A stretch of 64,000 bases of DNA. Origin: Janibacter sp. CX7. GTDB lineage: Bacteria > Actinomycetota > Actinomycetes > Actinomycetales > Dermatophilaceae. Positions 15,902-24,484 of this stretch are shown piece by piece. A model generated the notes under the pieces. It did not search any database. It worked only from the letters and a program-made list of their open reading frames with translations, and was not told where the DNA came from. Made by a program: the position numbers and the translations under genes. The stretch is taken from positions 1,364,001 through 1,428,000 of the forward strand of contig NZ_CP101464.1 of the NCBI RefSeq assembly GCF_024362365.1, read 5' to 3'. Numbering within the stretch: the first letter of the stretch is position 1; every line of letters starts with the position of its first letter.

Positions 15902-17044
15902 TCAGGTGGCGCGGGCCGTCGTCGCGTCGACGAGCTCGGCGAGCACCTCGCGGGCCTCGTCGGCGATGCCGGTGGCCTGCTCGAGCGCATCGCGTGCGAC
16001 CTGTGCGCCCTCGGCGATGTCGCGCTCGACGGCGTCGAGCGCACCCGTGGCGACGATGAGCTCGCGGAAGGCCTCGACCTCGTCGGTGCCCAGGTCCGGC
16101 GCGCCGAGCCACTGGTCGACCCGGGTCGCGGTGACGTCGTCGCCACCGGCGAGGGTGTGCGCGATGAGGACGGTGCGCTTGCCCTCGCGCAGGTCGTCGC
16201 CGGCGGGCTTGCCGGTGACCTCCGGGTCGCCGAAGACGCCGAGCACGTCGTCGCGCAGCTGGAAGGCCTCGCCGAGCGCCAGGCCGTAGCGGGAGAGGGC
16301 GGCGAGGTCGTCGGCGCTCGCGCCGCCGGCGGTCGCACCGATGAGCAGGGGGTGCTCGATGGAGTACTTCGCGCTCTTGTAGCGGATGACCTTGCGGGCC
16401 CACTCGATGCGCTCGTCGTCGGCGAGGTCGTGCCACGGGCGCATCGAGGTGACGATGTCGAGGAACTGCCCTCCCATGAGCTGGCCGCGCATCCGCTCGA
16501 AGACCGGACGGGCGGCGGCGAGGGCCGCGGTCGGCAGCCCGCTGTCGGCGTAGAGATCGTCGCACCAGCCGAGGCAGAGGTTGCCGGCGAGGATCGCGCC
16601 GGCGGTGCCGAAGCGCTCGGGGTCGCCGTGCCAGGCCCGCTCGGCGTGGGAGCGGGCGAGGGCGCGGTGCAGCGCCGGCTGGCCGCGTCGGGTCTCGCTG
16701 TCGTCCATGACGTCGTCGTGGATGAGCGCGGCGGCCTGGAAGAGCTCCATCGACGCCGCGAGGGTGATCGCCCCGTCGTCGTCGGGCTGCCCGGCGGCCC
16801 GCCAGCCCCAGTAGGCGAAGCCGGCGCGCAGCCGCTTGCCGCCCTGCAGCAGGCTACGGACGGGGGTGGTCAGGTCGACGACGTCGGGCCCGATCTCGGC
16901 GAGCTCGCCGCCCCAGCGGTCGAGCTCGGTGTCGATGCGGGCCTGGACGCGCGAGCGCAGGTCGGCGCGGTCCAGCGGGTGCGGCACGGGGGCTCCAGTG
17001 ACGAAGGGGGCGGGGCGGGTGTCGGTGGTCCGTGGTCGGATCAC
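15902..17044 (-). CDS. idsA: polyprenyl (geranylgeranyl-type) diphosphate synthase
   Basis: A 380-residue trans-prenyltransferase that elongates isoprenoid diphosphates with isopentenyl diphosphate. The first Asp-rich motif is IHDDVMDDSETRRG and the second is LRDDVLGVFGDPEVTGK. GGKRLRAGF, RGQLMGGQ and the KSAKYSIEHPLLIG segment are also present. The length and motif type fit mycobacterial IdsA-like short or medium chain (C20) synthases. The gene corresponds to idsA2 (Rv2173) in the conserved locus. It begins with GTG about 75 bp from the divergent LexA box; a TAGGCT box lies 12 nt upstream. The product could feed quinone, carotenoid or polyprenyl-phosphate synthesis. Confidence 0.9.
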   Translation of the reverse strand: MIRPRTTDTRPAPFVTGAPVPHPLDRADLRSRVQARIDTELDRWGGELAEIGPDVVDLTTPVRSLLQGGKRLRAGFAYWGWRAAGQPDDDGAITLAASMELFQAAALIHDDVMDDSETRRGQPALHRALARSHAERAWHGDPERFGTAGAILAGNLCLGWCDDLYADSGLPTAALAAARPVFERMRGQLMGGQFLDIVTSMRPWHDLADDERIEWARKVIRYKSAKYSIEHPLLIGATAGGASADDLAALSRYGLALGEAFQLRDDVLGVFGDPEVTGKPAGDDLREGKRTVLIAHTLAGGDDVTATRVDQWLGAPDLGTDEVEAFRELIVATGALDAVERDIAEGAQVARDALEQATGIADEAREVLAELVDATTARAT

Positions 17045-17117
17045 CGGGTCGCGACCAGCCTACGTCGGGCGGGGTGGCCGGGGTTGACGGGGTGTCGGCA
17101 CCCCGGGCTACTGTTGT

Positions 17118-17133
17118 TCGAACAGGTGTTCGA
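17118..17133. promoter_or_regulatory. LexA (SOS) box upstream of the dnaE2 cassette
   Basis: TCGAACAGGTGTTCGA matches the actinobacterial LexA consensus TCGAAC-N4-GTTCGA exactly. It overlaps the expected transcription start of a TACTGT -10 box (17109-17114) and lies 15 nt before the DUF6504 ATG. DNA damage should therefore induce the DUF6504, HEPN and dnaE2 genes as a unit. Confidence 0.92.
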
Positions 17134-17148
17134 GCAGAAGGAGTGGTC

Positions 17149-17466
17149 ATGGTCAGGCTCGTCGAGGAGGCCATCGAGGTGCGGGTGGGCGACCCGCAGC
17201 CGGCGGGTGGCGCAGCCCCCGAGCAGTTCCTGTGGCGGGGGCGGCTCTACCGGGTGACGGAGGTCGTCGACCACTGGCAGGAGCGGCACGCGTGGTGGCG
17301 CTCGACCGGTGAGAGGGCGCTCGCGCAGGTCCCGCTCGCCCGTGAGGTGTGGCGGGTGAGCGCCCAGCGGGGCCGCGCGAGCAGCCCGGGCGTCTACGAC
17401 CTCGGGGTCGACGGCGACGGCACGTCGGGCGGGGCCGGCTGGCTCCTTCTGCGGACCCAGGACTGA
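17149..17466 (+). CDS. DUF6504 family protein, first gene of an SOS cassette
   Basis: A 105-residue soluble protein of unknown biochemical role. The core FLWRGRLYRVTEVVDHWQER followed by AREVWRVSAQRG and GVYDLGVDGDG matches the small DUF6504 family that actinobacteria carry next to translesion polymerase genes. The ATG at 17149 is preceded by AGAAGGAG (17136-17143). Position directly behind the LexA box and 6 nt before the HEPN gene indicates a damage-inducible function connected with DnaE2, possibly as an adaptor (inference). Confidence 0.8.
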   Translation: MVRLVEEAIEVRVGDPQPAGGAAPEQFLWRGRLYRVTEVVDHWQERHAWWRSTGERALAQVPLAREVWRVSAQRGRASSPGVYDLGVDGDGTSGGAGWLLLRTQD

Positions 17467-17472
17467 GGCGCG

Positions 17473-17982
17473 ATGGCTGCCGTCCCCGTCCTGCACCCCG
17501 AGCGCCTCGACGCCGCGCTCGACCTGCTCGCCGCCGCCGGCGAGAGTCTCGCGACCGCGCACATGGCCCGCACCGTCGCCGGGCGCAGCGCCGGCACCAA
17601 GCTCGCCGTGCTGCGGGCGGCCGCCGCGGTCCTCACCGTCCGGGGGAGGCCCGCCCCGGCGGAGTCGCCCGGGCACGGCGCCGGTGGGACCACCCGTGGC
17701 CCGGTCGACGTGTGGCGCCTGCTGCCGCGGGTCGCGCCCGAGCTGACCGAGTGGGCCGACTTCTTCGCGACCGTCCTGCCCGAGGGCGGCGCCCGCCCCG
17801 GCGTCGGGGCGGCCGGGCCGATGAGCGTGCGCGAGGTCGACGACCTGCTGCGCCAGGGCGAGGACTTCGTGCGGATCGCGGCGGGCACCCTCGGGCTGCC
17901 CCCGGTCCGGGTCACCGCCGACCTCGTCGCCATCCCCCCGTCGCACGACCTCGAGGACATGCGAAGGGGGGAGGCCGGGTGA
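17473..17982 (+). CDS. SAV_6107-family HEPN domain protein
   Basis: A 169-residue largely helical protein. The segment LDLLAAAGESLATAHMARTV, the following KLAVLRAAAAVL and VWRLLPRVAPELTEWADFF with SVREVDDLLRQGEDFV match the SAV_6107 HEPN family, regularly found before dnaE2 or dinB in actinobacteria. HEPN folds include ribonucleases and nucleotide binders, but I do not see a clear Rx4-6H catalytic motif. The function is therefore open; a polymerase accessory role (in the position of ImuA-prime) is inferred from context. The C-terminus (MRRGEAG) holds a CGAAGGGGG word and overlaps the dnaE2 GTG by 4 bp. Confidence 0.8.
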   Translation: MAAVPVLHPERLDAALDLLAAAGESLATAHMARTVAGRSAGTKLAVLRAAAAVLTVRGRPAPAESPGHGAGGTTRGPVDVWRLLPRVAPELTEWADFFATVLPEGGARPGVGAAGPMSVREVDDLLRQGEDFVRIAAGTLGLPPVRVTADLVAIPPSHDLEDMRRGEAG

Positions 17983-20900
17983 GCTTCGCCCACCTGCACG
18001 TGGCGTCGGGCTTCTCCCTTCGTCATGGCACGACGACACCGGAGGACCTCGTGGCCCGGGCCGCGGAGCTCGGGCAGCCGGCGCTCGCCCTCACCGACCG
18101 CGACGGGCTCTACGGGGCGGTGCGGTTCGTCCGGGCGGCGACCGCCGCAGGCATCGCGCCGGTGCTCGGGGTCGACCTCGCCGTCGACGGCGGGGGCCGG
18201 GCCCCGGCAGGTGCCCGACGCACCCCGGTGCGCGGCGGTGCGCAGGTCGACCCGCGCCACCCCCGGGTCACCGTGCTCGCCCGTGGTGCCGGCGCCGGGG
18301 TGCCGCACGGGGTCGGCTGGGCACGGCTGTGCCGGCTCGTCAGCGAGGTGCACCTCACGGGGGAGCGCGGCGAGGCCGTGGCGACCGCGGCGATGATCGC
18401 CCGGCACGCCGCTTCGCCCGGACCCGACGAGCCCGCGCCGCTCCTCGTCCTGCTCGGCCCGACCTCCGACGTCGGCGCCGCGCTGCTCGCCCGCCGGCCC
18501 GACCTCGCCCGCGAGCGGCTGCGCGCCTGGCAGCGGCTGCTGCCGCCGGGCGCCATGGCGATCGAGGTCGTCGACCACGGCGGCCCGCCGGGCACACCGG
18601 CCTCGACCGGGCACGCGGCCCACCTGCTCGGGCTCGCCGATGCCTGCGGGGTCCCGGCCGTGCTCACCGCCGCCGTGCGGCACCTGCACCCGCAGGACGC
18701 GGCGACCGCCGACGTCCTCGACGCGACCCGCCGCCTCGTCGTCCTCGACACCCGCCACCTCGACCGGGTGACGACGGCCGGGCACCTCGCCGACGACGCG
18801 ACGATGGCCGCGCGCGCCGAGCGGGTCGCGGCCGTCCTCGGCGGGGGTGCCGGTGGCTTCGCCTGCGCCAGCCCCCGGCAGCGGGCCGCGGCGCTGCTCG
18901 AGGAGACGGCCCGCACGGCGATGGCGTGCGCGCTCGACGACCGCCGCGACCTCGGCATCGGCCGGGTGCACCTGCCCGAGGCGCGCGTCCTCGGGCTGCG
19001 CCCCGACGAGGACCCGCAGGCGGTGCTCGCGCAGCGCTGCCGGGCGGCCATCGGCGAGCGCTACCCCGACGCGTCGCCGGCGGTGCTGCGGCAGGTGGAG
19101 GAGCGTCTGGCCGACGAGCTCGACGTCGTCGAGGCGCTGGGCTACCCGACCTACTTCCTCACCGTCGCCGAGGTCGTCGACATCATCACCGGCGCGGGGG
19201 TGCGGGTCGCCGCCCGTGGCTCCGGCGCCGGCAGCCTGGTCAACCACCTGCTCGGCATCAGCGCGATCGACCCGATCCGGCACGACCTGCTCATGGAGCG
19301 CTTCTGCTCGCCGCTGCGGGCCGAGCTGCCCGACATCGACATCGACGTCGAGTCGGCCCGCCGCACCGAGATGTATGAGCTGATCCTGCAGCGCTTCGGC
19401 CGCGACCGGGTGACGTGCGTGTCGATGATGGACACCTACAAGGCGCGGCACGCGATCCGCGACGTCGGCGCCGCGCTCGGCGTGCCGCCGGCCGAGGTCG
19501 ACGAGATCGCCAAGGCCTTCCCGCACATCCGGGCCAAGGACGTGCGTTCGGCGATGGCCGAGCTGCCCGAGCTGCGCACCCGCAGCCTCGACGGCGGGCG
19601 CCTCACGACGCTCTTCGACCTCGTCGAGCGGCTCGACGGGCTGCCCCGGCACATCGCCCTGCACCCGTGCGGGGTGGTCCTGTCCGACGGCGGGCTGCTC
19701 GACCGCACCCCGGTCGAGTCGAGCTGGCTGGGCTTCCCGATGAGCCAGTTCGACAAGGACGACGTCGAGGCGCTCGGGCTGCTCAAGCTCGACGTCCTCG
19801 GCATCCGGATGCAGTCGGCGATGGCGCACGCCGTCGGCGAGGTCGAGCGGGTCACGGGGGAGCGGGTCGACCTCGACGACCGGTCCGACGTGCCCCTCGA
19901 CGACCCGGCGACCTTCGCGATGATCCGCACGACCCGCACCCTCGGGTGCTTCCAGATCGAGAGCCCCGGGCAGCGCGAGCTCATCGGCAAGCTCGCGCCG
20001 ACCGTCTTCGACGACCTGATCATCGACATCTCGCTCTTCCGCCCCGGTCCGGTGAAGTCCGACATGATCCGGCCCTTCCTCGAGGCGCGGCACGGGTGGA
20101 GCCGGCCGCAGTTCCTCCACGACCGGCTCGTGCCCGCGCTCGCCGAGACCGAGGGGGTCGTCGTCTTCCACGAGCAGATGCTGCGGATCATCGCCGAGAC
20201 GACCGGCGCGACCCTCGCCCAGGCCGACGAGGTGCGCCGCACGATGGGCAGCCCGCAGGGGCAGGAGCGCATCGAGGCGTGGTGGCGCCCGGCGGCCGCG
20301 GCCCGCGGCTACCCGCCGGAGGACGTCGACCGCATCTGGGAGGTGCTCGCGGCCTTCGCCTCCTTCGGCTTCTGCAAGGCGCACGCGGCGGCCTTCGCCA
20401 TGCCGACCTACCAGTCGGCCTGGCTCAAGGCGCACCACCCTGCGGCCTTCCTCGCCGGCGTGCTCACCCACGACCCGGGCATGTACCCCAAGCGGCTGCT
20501 CCTCGAGGAGGCCCGCTCGCTCGGCGTGACGATCCTCGGCGTCGACGTCAACGCGAGCACGGGGGAGTACCGCGTCGAGCGCGCGCCCGTCCCCGGCCGG
20601 GTGCCGGACGACCCCGACCTGCCCGACGGGTCGCCGTGGGCGATCCGGCTCTCGCTGGCGGATGTCAAGGGCATGAGCGAAGGGGAGATCGCCCACGTCG
20701 TCGCCGGGGCCCCCTTCGACTCGCTCACCGACTTCTGGCAGCGGGCCCGGGTGAGCCGGCCGGTCGTCGAGCGGCTCGTCCTCGTCGGGGCCTTCGACTC
20801 CGTCCACGGCACCGGCGCCGACCGCGGTGGGCCGGGGCTCGGCCACAGGGGGCGGCTGACCCGACGCGACCTGCTGCTCCACGTCGCCGAGCTCGACCGG

Positions 20901-21737
20901 TGGTCCCGGGCGACGGCGACCGGGCGCTCCCGGGGGCGGGGCGCCGGTGGCCGGGGCGCGCGGGGGCGGTCGTCCGAGGCGCCGGCCTGGGCCGCGGGGC
21001 GACCCGGGGCGCAGCAGGTGCGCACGAGCACGACGCCGACCCCGGTCGCGAGCCAGCTGACCCTCGACCTCGGTGACTCTCCGGAGCTCGGTGAGGGCGT
21101 CGGCCTGCCCGAGATGAGCGTCCCCGACCAGGTGGGCGCCGAGCTGGAGATTCTCGGGCTCGACGCCTCGCGGCACGTCATGGACTTCTACGCGCCGATG
21201 CTCGAGGCGCTCGGGGTGACCCGCAGCGCCGACCTGCTCTCGGTGCGCAGCGGTGCCCAGATCCTCGCCGCGGGGGTCAAGGTCGCGACCCAGACCCCGC
21301 CGATCCGCTCCGGGCGTCGGGTCGTCTTCCTCACCGTCGACGACGCGACCGGGCCGGTCGACGCGACCTTCTTCGAGGACGTGCAGGGGCCCTACGCGGC
21401 GACGATCTTCCACTCGTGGCTGCTGCTCGTGCGCGGCACGATCCGGCGCGCGGGGCCGCGCGGGGTCTCGGTGCTCGCCTCCGGCGCGTGGGAGCTGTCG
21501 ACGCTGTGGGAGGCCTGGCAACGCGGCGGCATCACCGCCGTGCACGCCGCGCTCGACGAGGCCGACGACCTCGCCCGCGCCCGCGACGCCGCGCACCAGC
21601 AGCCTGCCGGGCACCGGGTGCTCGTCCACGCGTCGGGCTTCCGCCAGTCGCCGTGGGCCGACACCCGCCCCGCCGGCACCGGCGTCGAGCCCCCGCGCAA
21701 GCTGTGGCACTCCTCGCCCGGCAGCTCGGGCCACTGA
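17979..21737 (+). CDS. dnaE2: error-prone DNA polymerase III alpha subunit
   Basis: A 1252-residue C-family polymerase. The PHP domain is N-terminal (FAHLHVASGFSLRHGTTTPE). The polymerase palm carries the catalytic aspartates in ELPDIDIDVESARR and later FDDLIIDISLFRPGPVKSDM. YPTYFLTVAEVVDIITGAGV, RGSGAGSLVNHLLGIS and FASFGFCKAHAAAFAMPTYQ are DnaE2 hallmarks. A C-terminal OB region (SGRRVVFLTVDDATGPVDATFFED) completes it. DnaE2 does mutagenic translesion synthesis with ImuA-prime/ImuB in mycobacteria. No ImuB is encoded here; dinB lies 1.4 kb downstream instead. Start GTG 17979 overlaps the HEPN stop. Confidence 0.95.
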   Translation: MSFAHLHVASGFSLRHGTTTPEDLVARAAELGQPALALTDRDGLYGAVRFVRAATAAGIAPVLGVDLAVDGGGRAPAGARRTPVRGGAQVDPRHPRVTVLARGAGAGVPHGVGWARLCRLVSEVHLTGERGEAVATAAMIARHAASPGPDEPAPLLVLLGPTSDVGAALLARRPDLARERLRAWQRLLPPGAMAIEVVDHGGPPGTPASTGHAAHLLGLADACGVPAVLTAAVRHLHPQDAATADVLDATRRLVVLDTRHLDRVTTAGHLADDATMAARAERVAAVLGGGAGGFACASPRQRAAALLEETARTAMACALDDRRDLGIGRVHLPEARVLGLRPDEDPQAVLAQRCRAAIGERYPDASPAVLRQVEERLADELDVVEALGYPTYFLTVAEVVDIITGAGVRVAARGSGAGSLVNHLLGISAIDPIRHDLLMERFCSPLRAELPDIDIDVESARRTEMYELILQRFGRDRVTCVSMMDTYKARHAIRDVGAALGVPPAEVDEIAKAFPHIRAKDVRSAMAELPELRTRSLDGGRLTTLFDLVERLDGLPRHIALHPCGVVLSDGGLLDRTPVESSWLGFPMSQFDKDDVEALGLLKLDVLGIRMQSAMAHAVGEVERVTGERVDLDDRSDVPLDDPATFAMIRTTRTLGCFQIESPGQRELIGKLAPTVFDDLIIDISLFRPGPVKSDMIRPFLEARHGWSRPQFLHDRLVPALAETEGVVVFHEQMLRIIAETTGATLAQADEVRRTMGSPQGQERIEAWWRPAAAARGYPPEDVDRIWEVLAAFASFGFCKAHAAAFAMPTYQSAWLKAHHPAAFLAGVLTHDPGMYPKRLLLEEARSLGVTILGVDVNASTGEYRVERAPVPGRVPDDPDLPDGSPWAIRLSLADVKGMSEGEIAHVVAGAPFDSLTDFWQRARVSRPVVERLVLVGAFDSVHGTGADRGGPGLGHRGRLTRRDLLLHVAELDRWSRATATGRSRGRGAGGRGARGRSSEAPAWAAGRPGAQQVRTSTTPTPVASQLTLDLGDSPELGEGVGLPEMSVPDQVGAELEILGLDASRHVMDFYAPMLEALGVTRSADLLSVRSGAQILAAGVKVATQTPPIRSGRRVVFLTVDDATGPVDATFFEDVQGPYAATIFHSWLLLVRGTIRRAGPRGVSVLASGAWELSTLWEAWQRGGITAVHAALDEADDLARARDAAHQQPAGHRVLVHASGFRQSPWADTRPAGTGVEPPRKLWHSSPGSSGH

Positions 21738-21775
21738 GGGGCGTCGACCGGCCGGGGCGGGTCCCCCTTCGTCCG

Positions 21776-21821
21776 GGTCAAAGACGCAGCGCGTGTGGGG
21801 ACACGCGCTGCGTCTTTGACC
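21776..21821. terminator. perfect 21-bp hairpin downstream of dnaE2
   Basis: The arms 21776-21796 and 21801-21821 are exact reverse complements (they begin GGTCAAAGACGCAGC), with a GGGG loop. A CCCCCTTCGTC word ends 3 nt before it. No U-tract follows, so it may be a Rho-assisted or bidirectional terminator, or a cruciform-forming repeat. Confidence 0.65.
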
Positions 21822-21875
21822 GAGGGCAGTCAGGTGGGGGACATCTCGCGCGTACCGGCGTGCGACGGTACGTGC

Positions 21876-22244
21876 ATGCCTCACACGGATGACGCGACGC
21901 TGACCACGGTCCTGGACCTCGAGCGCGAGCTGCAGTCGCCCGAGACGCGGGCCGACAGTGGGCGGGTGCGCGACCTCCTTGCCCCGGACTTCGAGGAGGT
22001 CGGGGCATCTGGTCGGGTCTGGGACCGCGACTCGATCCTTGCGATGCTCGAGTCGGAGGCCGCGGAACACGACTCGTCGAGCATCGAGATCGACGACCTG
22101 CGAGCCCGGGTCATCGCACCGGGCGTCATCCGGGTCTCGTGGACGTCGGCCCAAGGAGAGCGCCGCGCGCGGCGCACGTCGATCTGGTGCGCACGAGAGG
22201 GCGGCTGGCGCCAGGTCCACCACCAGGGGACTCTGCTGACCTGA
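21876..22244 (+). CDS. DUF4440 / NTF2-like protein
   Basis: A 122-residue protein with the NTF2-like cone fold pattern. An N-terminal helix (LTTVLDLERELQSPE) leads into RVRDLLAPDFEEVGASGRVW, DRDSILAMLESE and the final strands VIRVSWTSAQGERRARRTSI, WCAREGGWRQVHHQGT. DUF4440 proteins include polyketide-cyclase-like and SnoaL-like binders; the substrate is unknown here. The ATG at 21876 is supported only by the N-terminal alignment to the fold; no convincing ribosome site is visible. A repeated 45-nt hairpin element begins 10 nt after its stop. Confidence 0.75.
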   Translation: MPHTDDATLTTVLDLERELQSPETRADSGRVRDLLAPDFEEVGASGRVWDRDSILAMLESEAAEHDSSSIEIDDLRARVIAPGVIRVSWTSAQGERRARRTSIWCAREGGWRQVHHQGTLLT

Positions 22245-22253
22245 CGGTGGACC

Positions 22254-22298
22254 GAGGTGGCACCGACCGGATAGTCGGTCGCGGATACCTCGACCCGG
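22254..22298. repeat. 45-nt hairpin element, copy 1
   Basis: It shares the core GACCGGATAGTCGGTCG and GGATACCTC with the copy at 59747-59791; 29 of 31 core positions are identical. Internal pairing is GAGGT with ACCTC and ACCGAC with GTCGGT around CGGATA. It lies just behind the stop of the DUF4440 gene and about 50 nt before the methyltransferase. Function unknown. Confidence 0.7.
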
Positions 22299-22348
22299 GA
22301 GCGGGGAGGCCGAAGGGGGTGTCGGCGGCGGCGACTAGGGTTGGGGCC

Positions 22349-23128
22349 ATGAGTGAGGAGCGTGCGTGGCGACGTGGCGGCAGCGGAGTCGAGGGCAATG
22401 TCCGGACGGCAGCCGTGTGGTCCCAGGTCCGCACGCTCAGCGAGTCCCGGCAGCGTGAGCTCTCCCGGCCCCTGCGCGTCCTCGACCTCGGCGGCGGCAC
22501 CGGCGGCCTGGCCGTCGCCCTCGCCGAGCAGGGGCACACCGTCACCGTCGTCGACCCCAGCCCCGACGCCCTGGCCTCGCTGAGCCGCCGGGTCGCCGAG
22601 TCCGACGCCGCCGCGCGCATCAGCGCCGTCCAGGGCGACGCCGACACCCTCGCCGGCACCGTCGCGCCCGGCAGCATCGACCTGCTGTGCTGCCACGGCA
22701 CCCTCGAGTACGTCGACGACCCCACGGCCACCCTCACCCGCATCGCCGAGGTCCTCGCCCCCGGCGGGCACCTCTCCCTCGTGACCGCGCAGCGGGTCGC
22801 CGCCGTCATCGCGCGCGCGATCGCCGGGCGCTTCGACCAGGCCAGGGCCGCGCTGACCAGCGCCGACGGCCGCTGGGGCGACGACGACCCGATCCCGCGC
22901 CGCTTCGACCGCGACGAGCTCGGCGAGATGCTCACCCGGGCCGGCTTCACGACCCTCGAGGCCCGCGGCGTGCGTCTCTTCAGCGACCTCGTCCCGAGCG
23001 CCTTCGTCGACTCCGACGCCGAGCGGGCCGCCCTGCTCGAGCTCGAGGAGCTCGCCTCGGCCGACGACGGCCGCACCGGTCTGGGCGGCCTGGGGGCCGC
23101 GGTCCACCTCGTCGCCCGCCGCGACTGA
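22349..23128 (+). CDS. class I SAM-dependent methyltransferase
   Basis: A 259-residue cytoplasmic methyltransferase with the Rossmann SAM site: motif I VLDLGGGTGGLAVALA (residues about 43-58), motif II VTVVDPSP, post-motif SIDLLCCHGTLEYVDDP and VLAPGGHLSLVTAQR. It resembles the CmoM/UbiE-like group without enough detail to name a substrate. The ATG follows a TAGGGT box by 7 nt, so it is probably leaderless. It is separated from dinB by only 7 nt and may be co-transcribed with it, which would link it to nucleic-acid metabolism (inference). Confidence 0.88.
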   Translation: MSEERAWRRGGSGVEGNVRTAAVWSQVRTLSESRQRELSRPLRVLDLGGGTGGLAVALAEQGHTVTVVDPSPDALASLSRRVAESDAAARISAVQGDADTLAGTVAPGSIDLLCCHGTLEYVDDPTATLTRIAEVLAPGGHLSLVTAQRVAAVIARAIAGRFDQARAALTSADGRWGDDDPIPRRFDRDELGEMLTRAGFTTLEARGVRLFSDLVPSAFVDSDAERAALLELEELASADDGRTGLGGLGAAVHLVARRD

Positions 23129-23135
23129 GGCGACG

Positions 23136-24404
23136 ATGAGCCGGCGTCAGTACCGGCCCCCACCGCGGGCCGGCCAGGGCCCCCCGGACGACACCGGGTG
23201 CACGATCCTGCACGTCGACATGGATGCCTTCTTCGCGTCCGCCTCCCTCATCGCCCACCCCGAGCTCGTCGGCACCCCCGTCATCATCGGTGGCGGCAAC
23301 CGCGGCGTCGTGCTCTCCGCGACCTACGAGGCCCGGGCCTTCGGGGTCACCTCGGCGATGCCGATGGGCCGTGCCCGGCGGCTGTGCCCGCAGGCGACGG
23401 TCCTGCCACCCGAGCACGAGCTCTACTCGCGCATCTCCTCGGCCATCATGGCGACCTTCGCCGACATCACCCCCTTCGTCGAGCCGCTGAGCAGCGACGA
23501 GGCCTTTCTCGACGTCGCCGGAGCCGTGCGCCTCATGGGCTCGCCGGCGACGATCGCCCAGCGCATCCGCGACACCGTCGCCGACGAGCAGGGGATCACC
23601 TGCTCCGTCGGGGTCGCGAGCACGAAGTTCGTCGCCAAGCTCGCCTCCGGCCTCGCCAAGCCCGACGGGCTGCTCGTCATCCCCGCCGACGAGGTCGTCA
23701 CCTTCGTCCAGCAGCTGCCCGTCGGCGCCCTGTGGGGCGTGGGGGACAAGACCGAGGAGGCCCTCGCCAGGCTGGGCCTGAAGACCGTCGCCGACATCGC
23801 CCACACCCCGCGCCAGACCCTGGTCCGCGCCCTCGGCGAGGCCACCGGCAACCACCTCCACGACCTCGCCTGGGGCCGCGACCACCGCTCCGTCGAGCCG
23901 GTGCGCCGCGAGCGGTCCATCGGCAACGAGCGCACCTACGACCACGACGTCGACGACCCCGTCGTCGTCCACCGCACCCTGCTCGCCCTGAGCGACAAGG
24001 TCGCCTCCCGGCTGCGGGGCGCCGGCCTCGTCGGCCGCACCGTGAGCATCAAGGTGCGCTTCGCCGACTTCACGACGATCACGCGCTCCCGCTCCCTTCG
24101 CGATGCCACCGACGTCTCCCGCGACATCGCCGCGCTGGCCCGTGAGCTCTACGACGCCCTCGGCCTGCAGCGGGCCCGGGTCCGGCTCGTCGGCGTGCGG
24201 GTCGAGCAGCTCTCCGAGGCCGCGTCGACCCCGGTCCAGGTCGCTCTCGACGAGCCCGAGCACGGCTGGCGCGAGGCCGACCGGGCCGTCGACCGGGCGA
24301 GCGCGCGCTTCGGCGCGGGCAGCGTGCGCCCGGCGAGCCTGCTCGGCGATCGCAGCCGACGGCAGTCCCCACCTACCGCGGGCCCCGGACGCGACCTATC
24401 ATGA
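23136..24404 (+). CDS. dinB: Y-family DNA polymerase IV
   Basis: A 422-residue translesion polymerase. Catalytic motifs are HVDMDAFFASASL near residue 26 and LSSDEAFLDVAGAVRL. YEARAFGVTSAMPM, CSVGVASTKFVAKLAS and the helix-hairpin-helix PVGALWGVGDKTEEALARLG complete the core, and a little-finger domain follows (VSIKVRFADFTTITRSRSLR). It lacks an obvious C-terminal QLxLF-type beta-clamp motif; the nearest candidate is QVALDEP. No LexA box lies immediately upstream, unlike dnaE2. It begins 7 nt after the methyltransferase. Confidence 0.95.
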   Translation: MSRRQYRPPPRAGQGPPDDTGCTILHVDMDAFFASASLIAHPELVGTPVIIGGGNRGVVLSATYEARAFGVTSAMPMGRARRLCPQATVLPPEHELYSRISSAIMATFADITPFVEPLSSDEAFLDVAGAVRLMGSPATIAQRIRDTVADEQGITCSVGVASTKFVAKLASGLAKPDGLLVIPADEVVTFVQQLPVGALWGVGDKTEEALARLGLKTVADIAHTPRQTLVRALGEATGNHLHDLAWGRDHRSVEPVRRERSIGNERTYDHDVDDPVVVHRTLLALSDKVASRLRGAGLVGRTVSIKVRFADFTTITRSRSLRDATDVSRDIAALARELYDALGLQRARVRLVGVRVEQLSEAASTPVQVALDEPEHGWREADRAVDRASARFGAGSVRPASLLGDRSRRQSPPTAGPGRDLS

Positions 24405-24484
24405 GAAGACCACGGCGGTACTCCCGTCGTGTGCACCCCGCGGGCACCAGCCCGCCAGACAACAGGCGTGGTCAGGAGGTCACC

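Noticed and set aside
17394..22223. 1609-codon open frame on the minus strand opposite dnaE2
   Set aside because: It is a shadow of the GC-rich codon pattern; the plus strand encodes a complete DnaE2 with all catalytic motifs, and the antisense product has no recognisable domain.
21876..22244. DUF4440 gene as part of the SOS cassette
   Set aside because: A perfect 21-bp hairpin and 138 nt separate it from dnaE2, and no LexA box precedes it.
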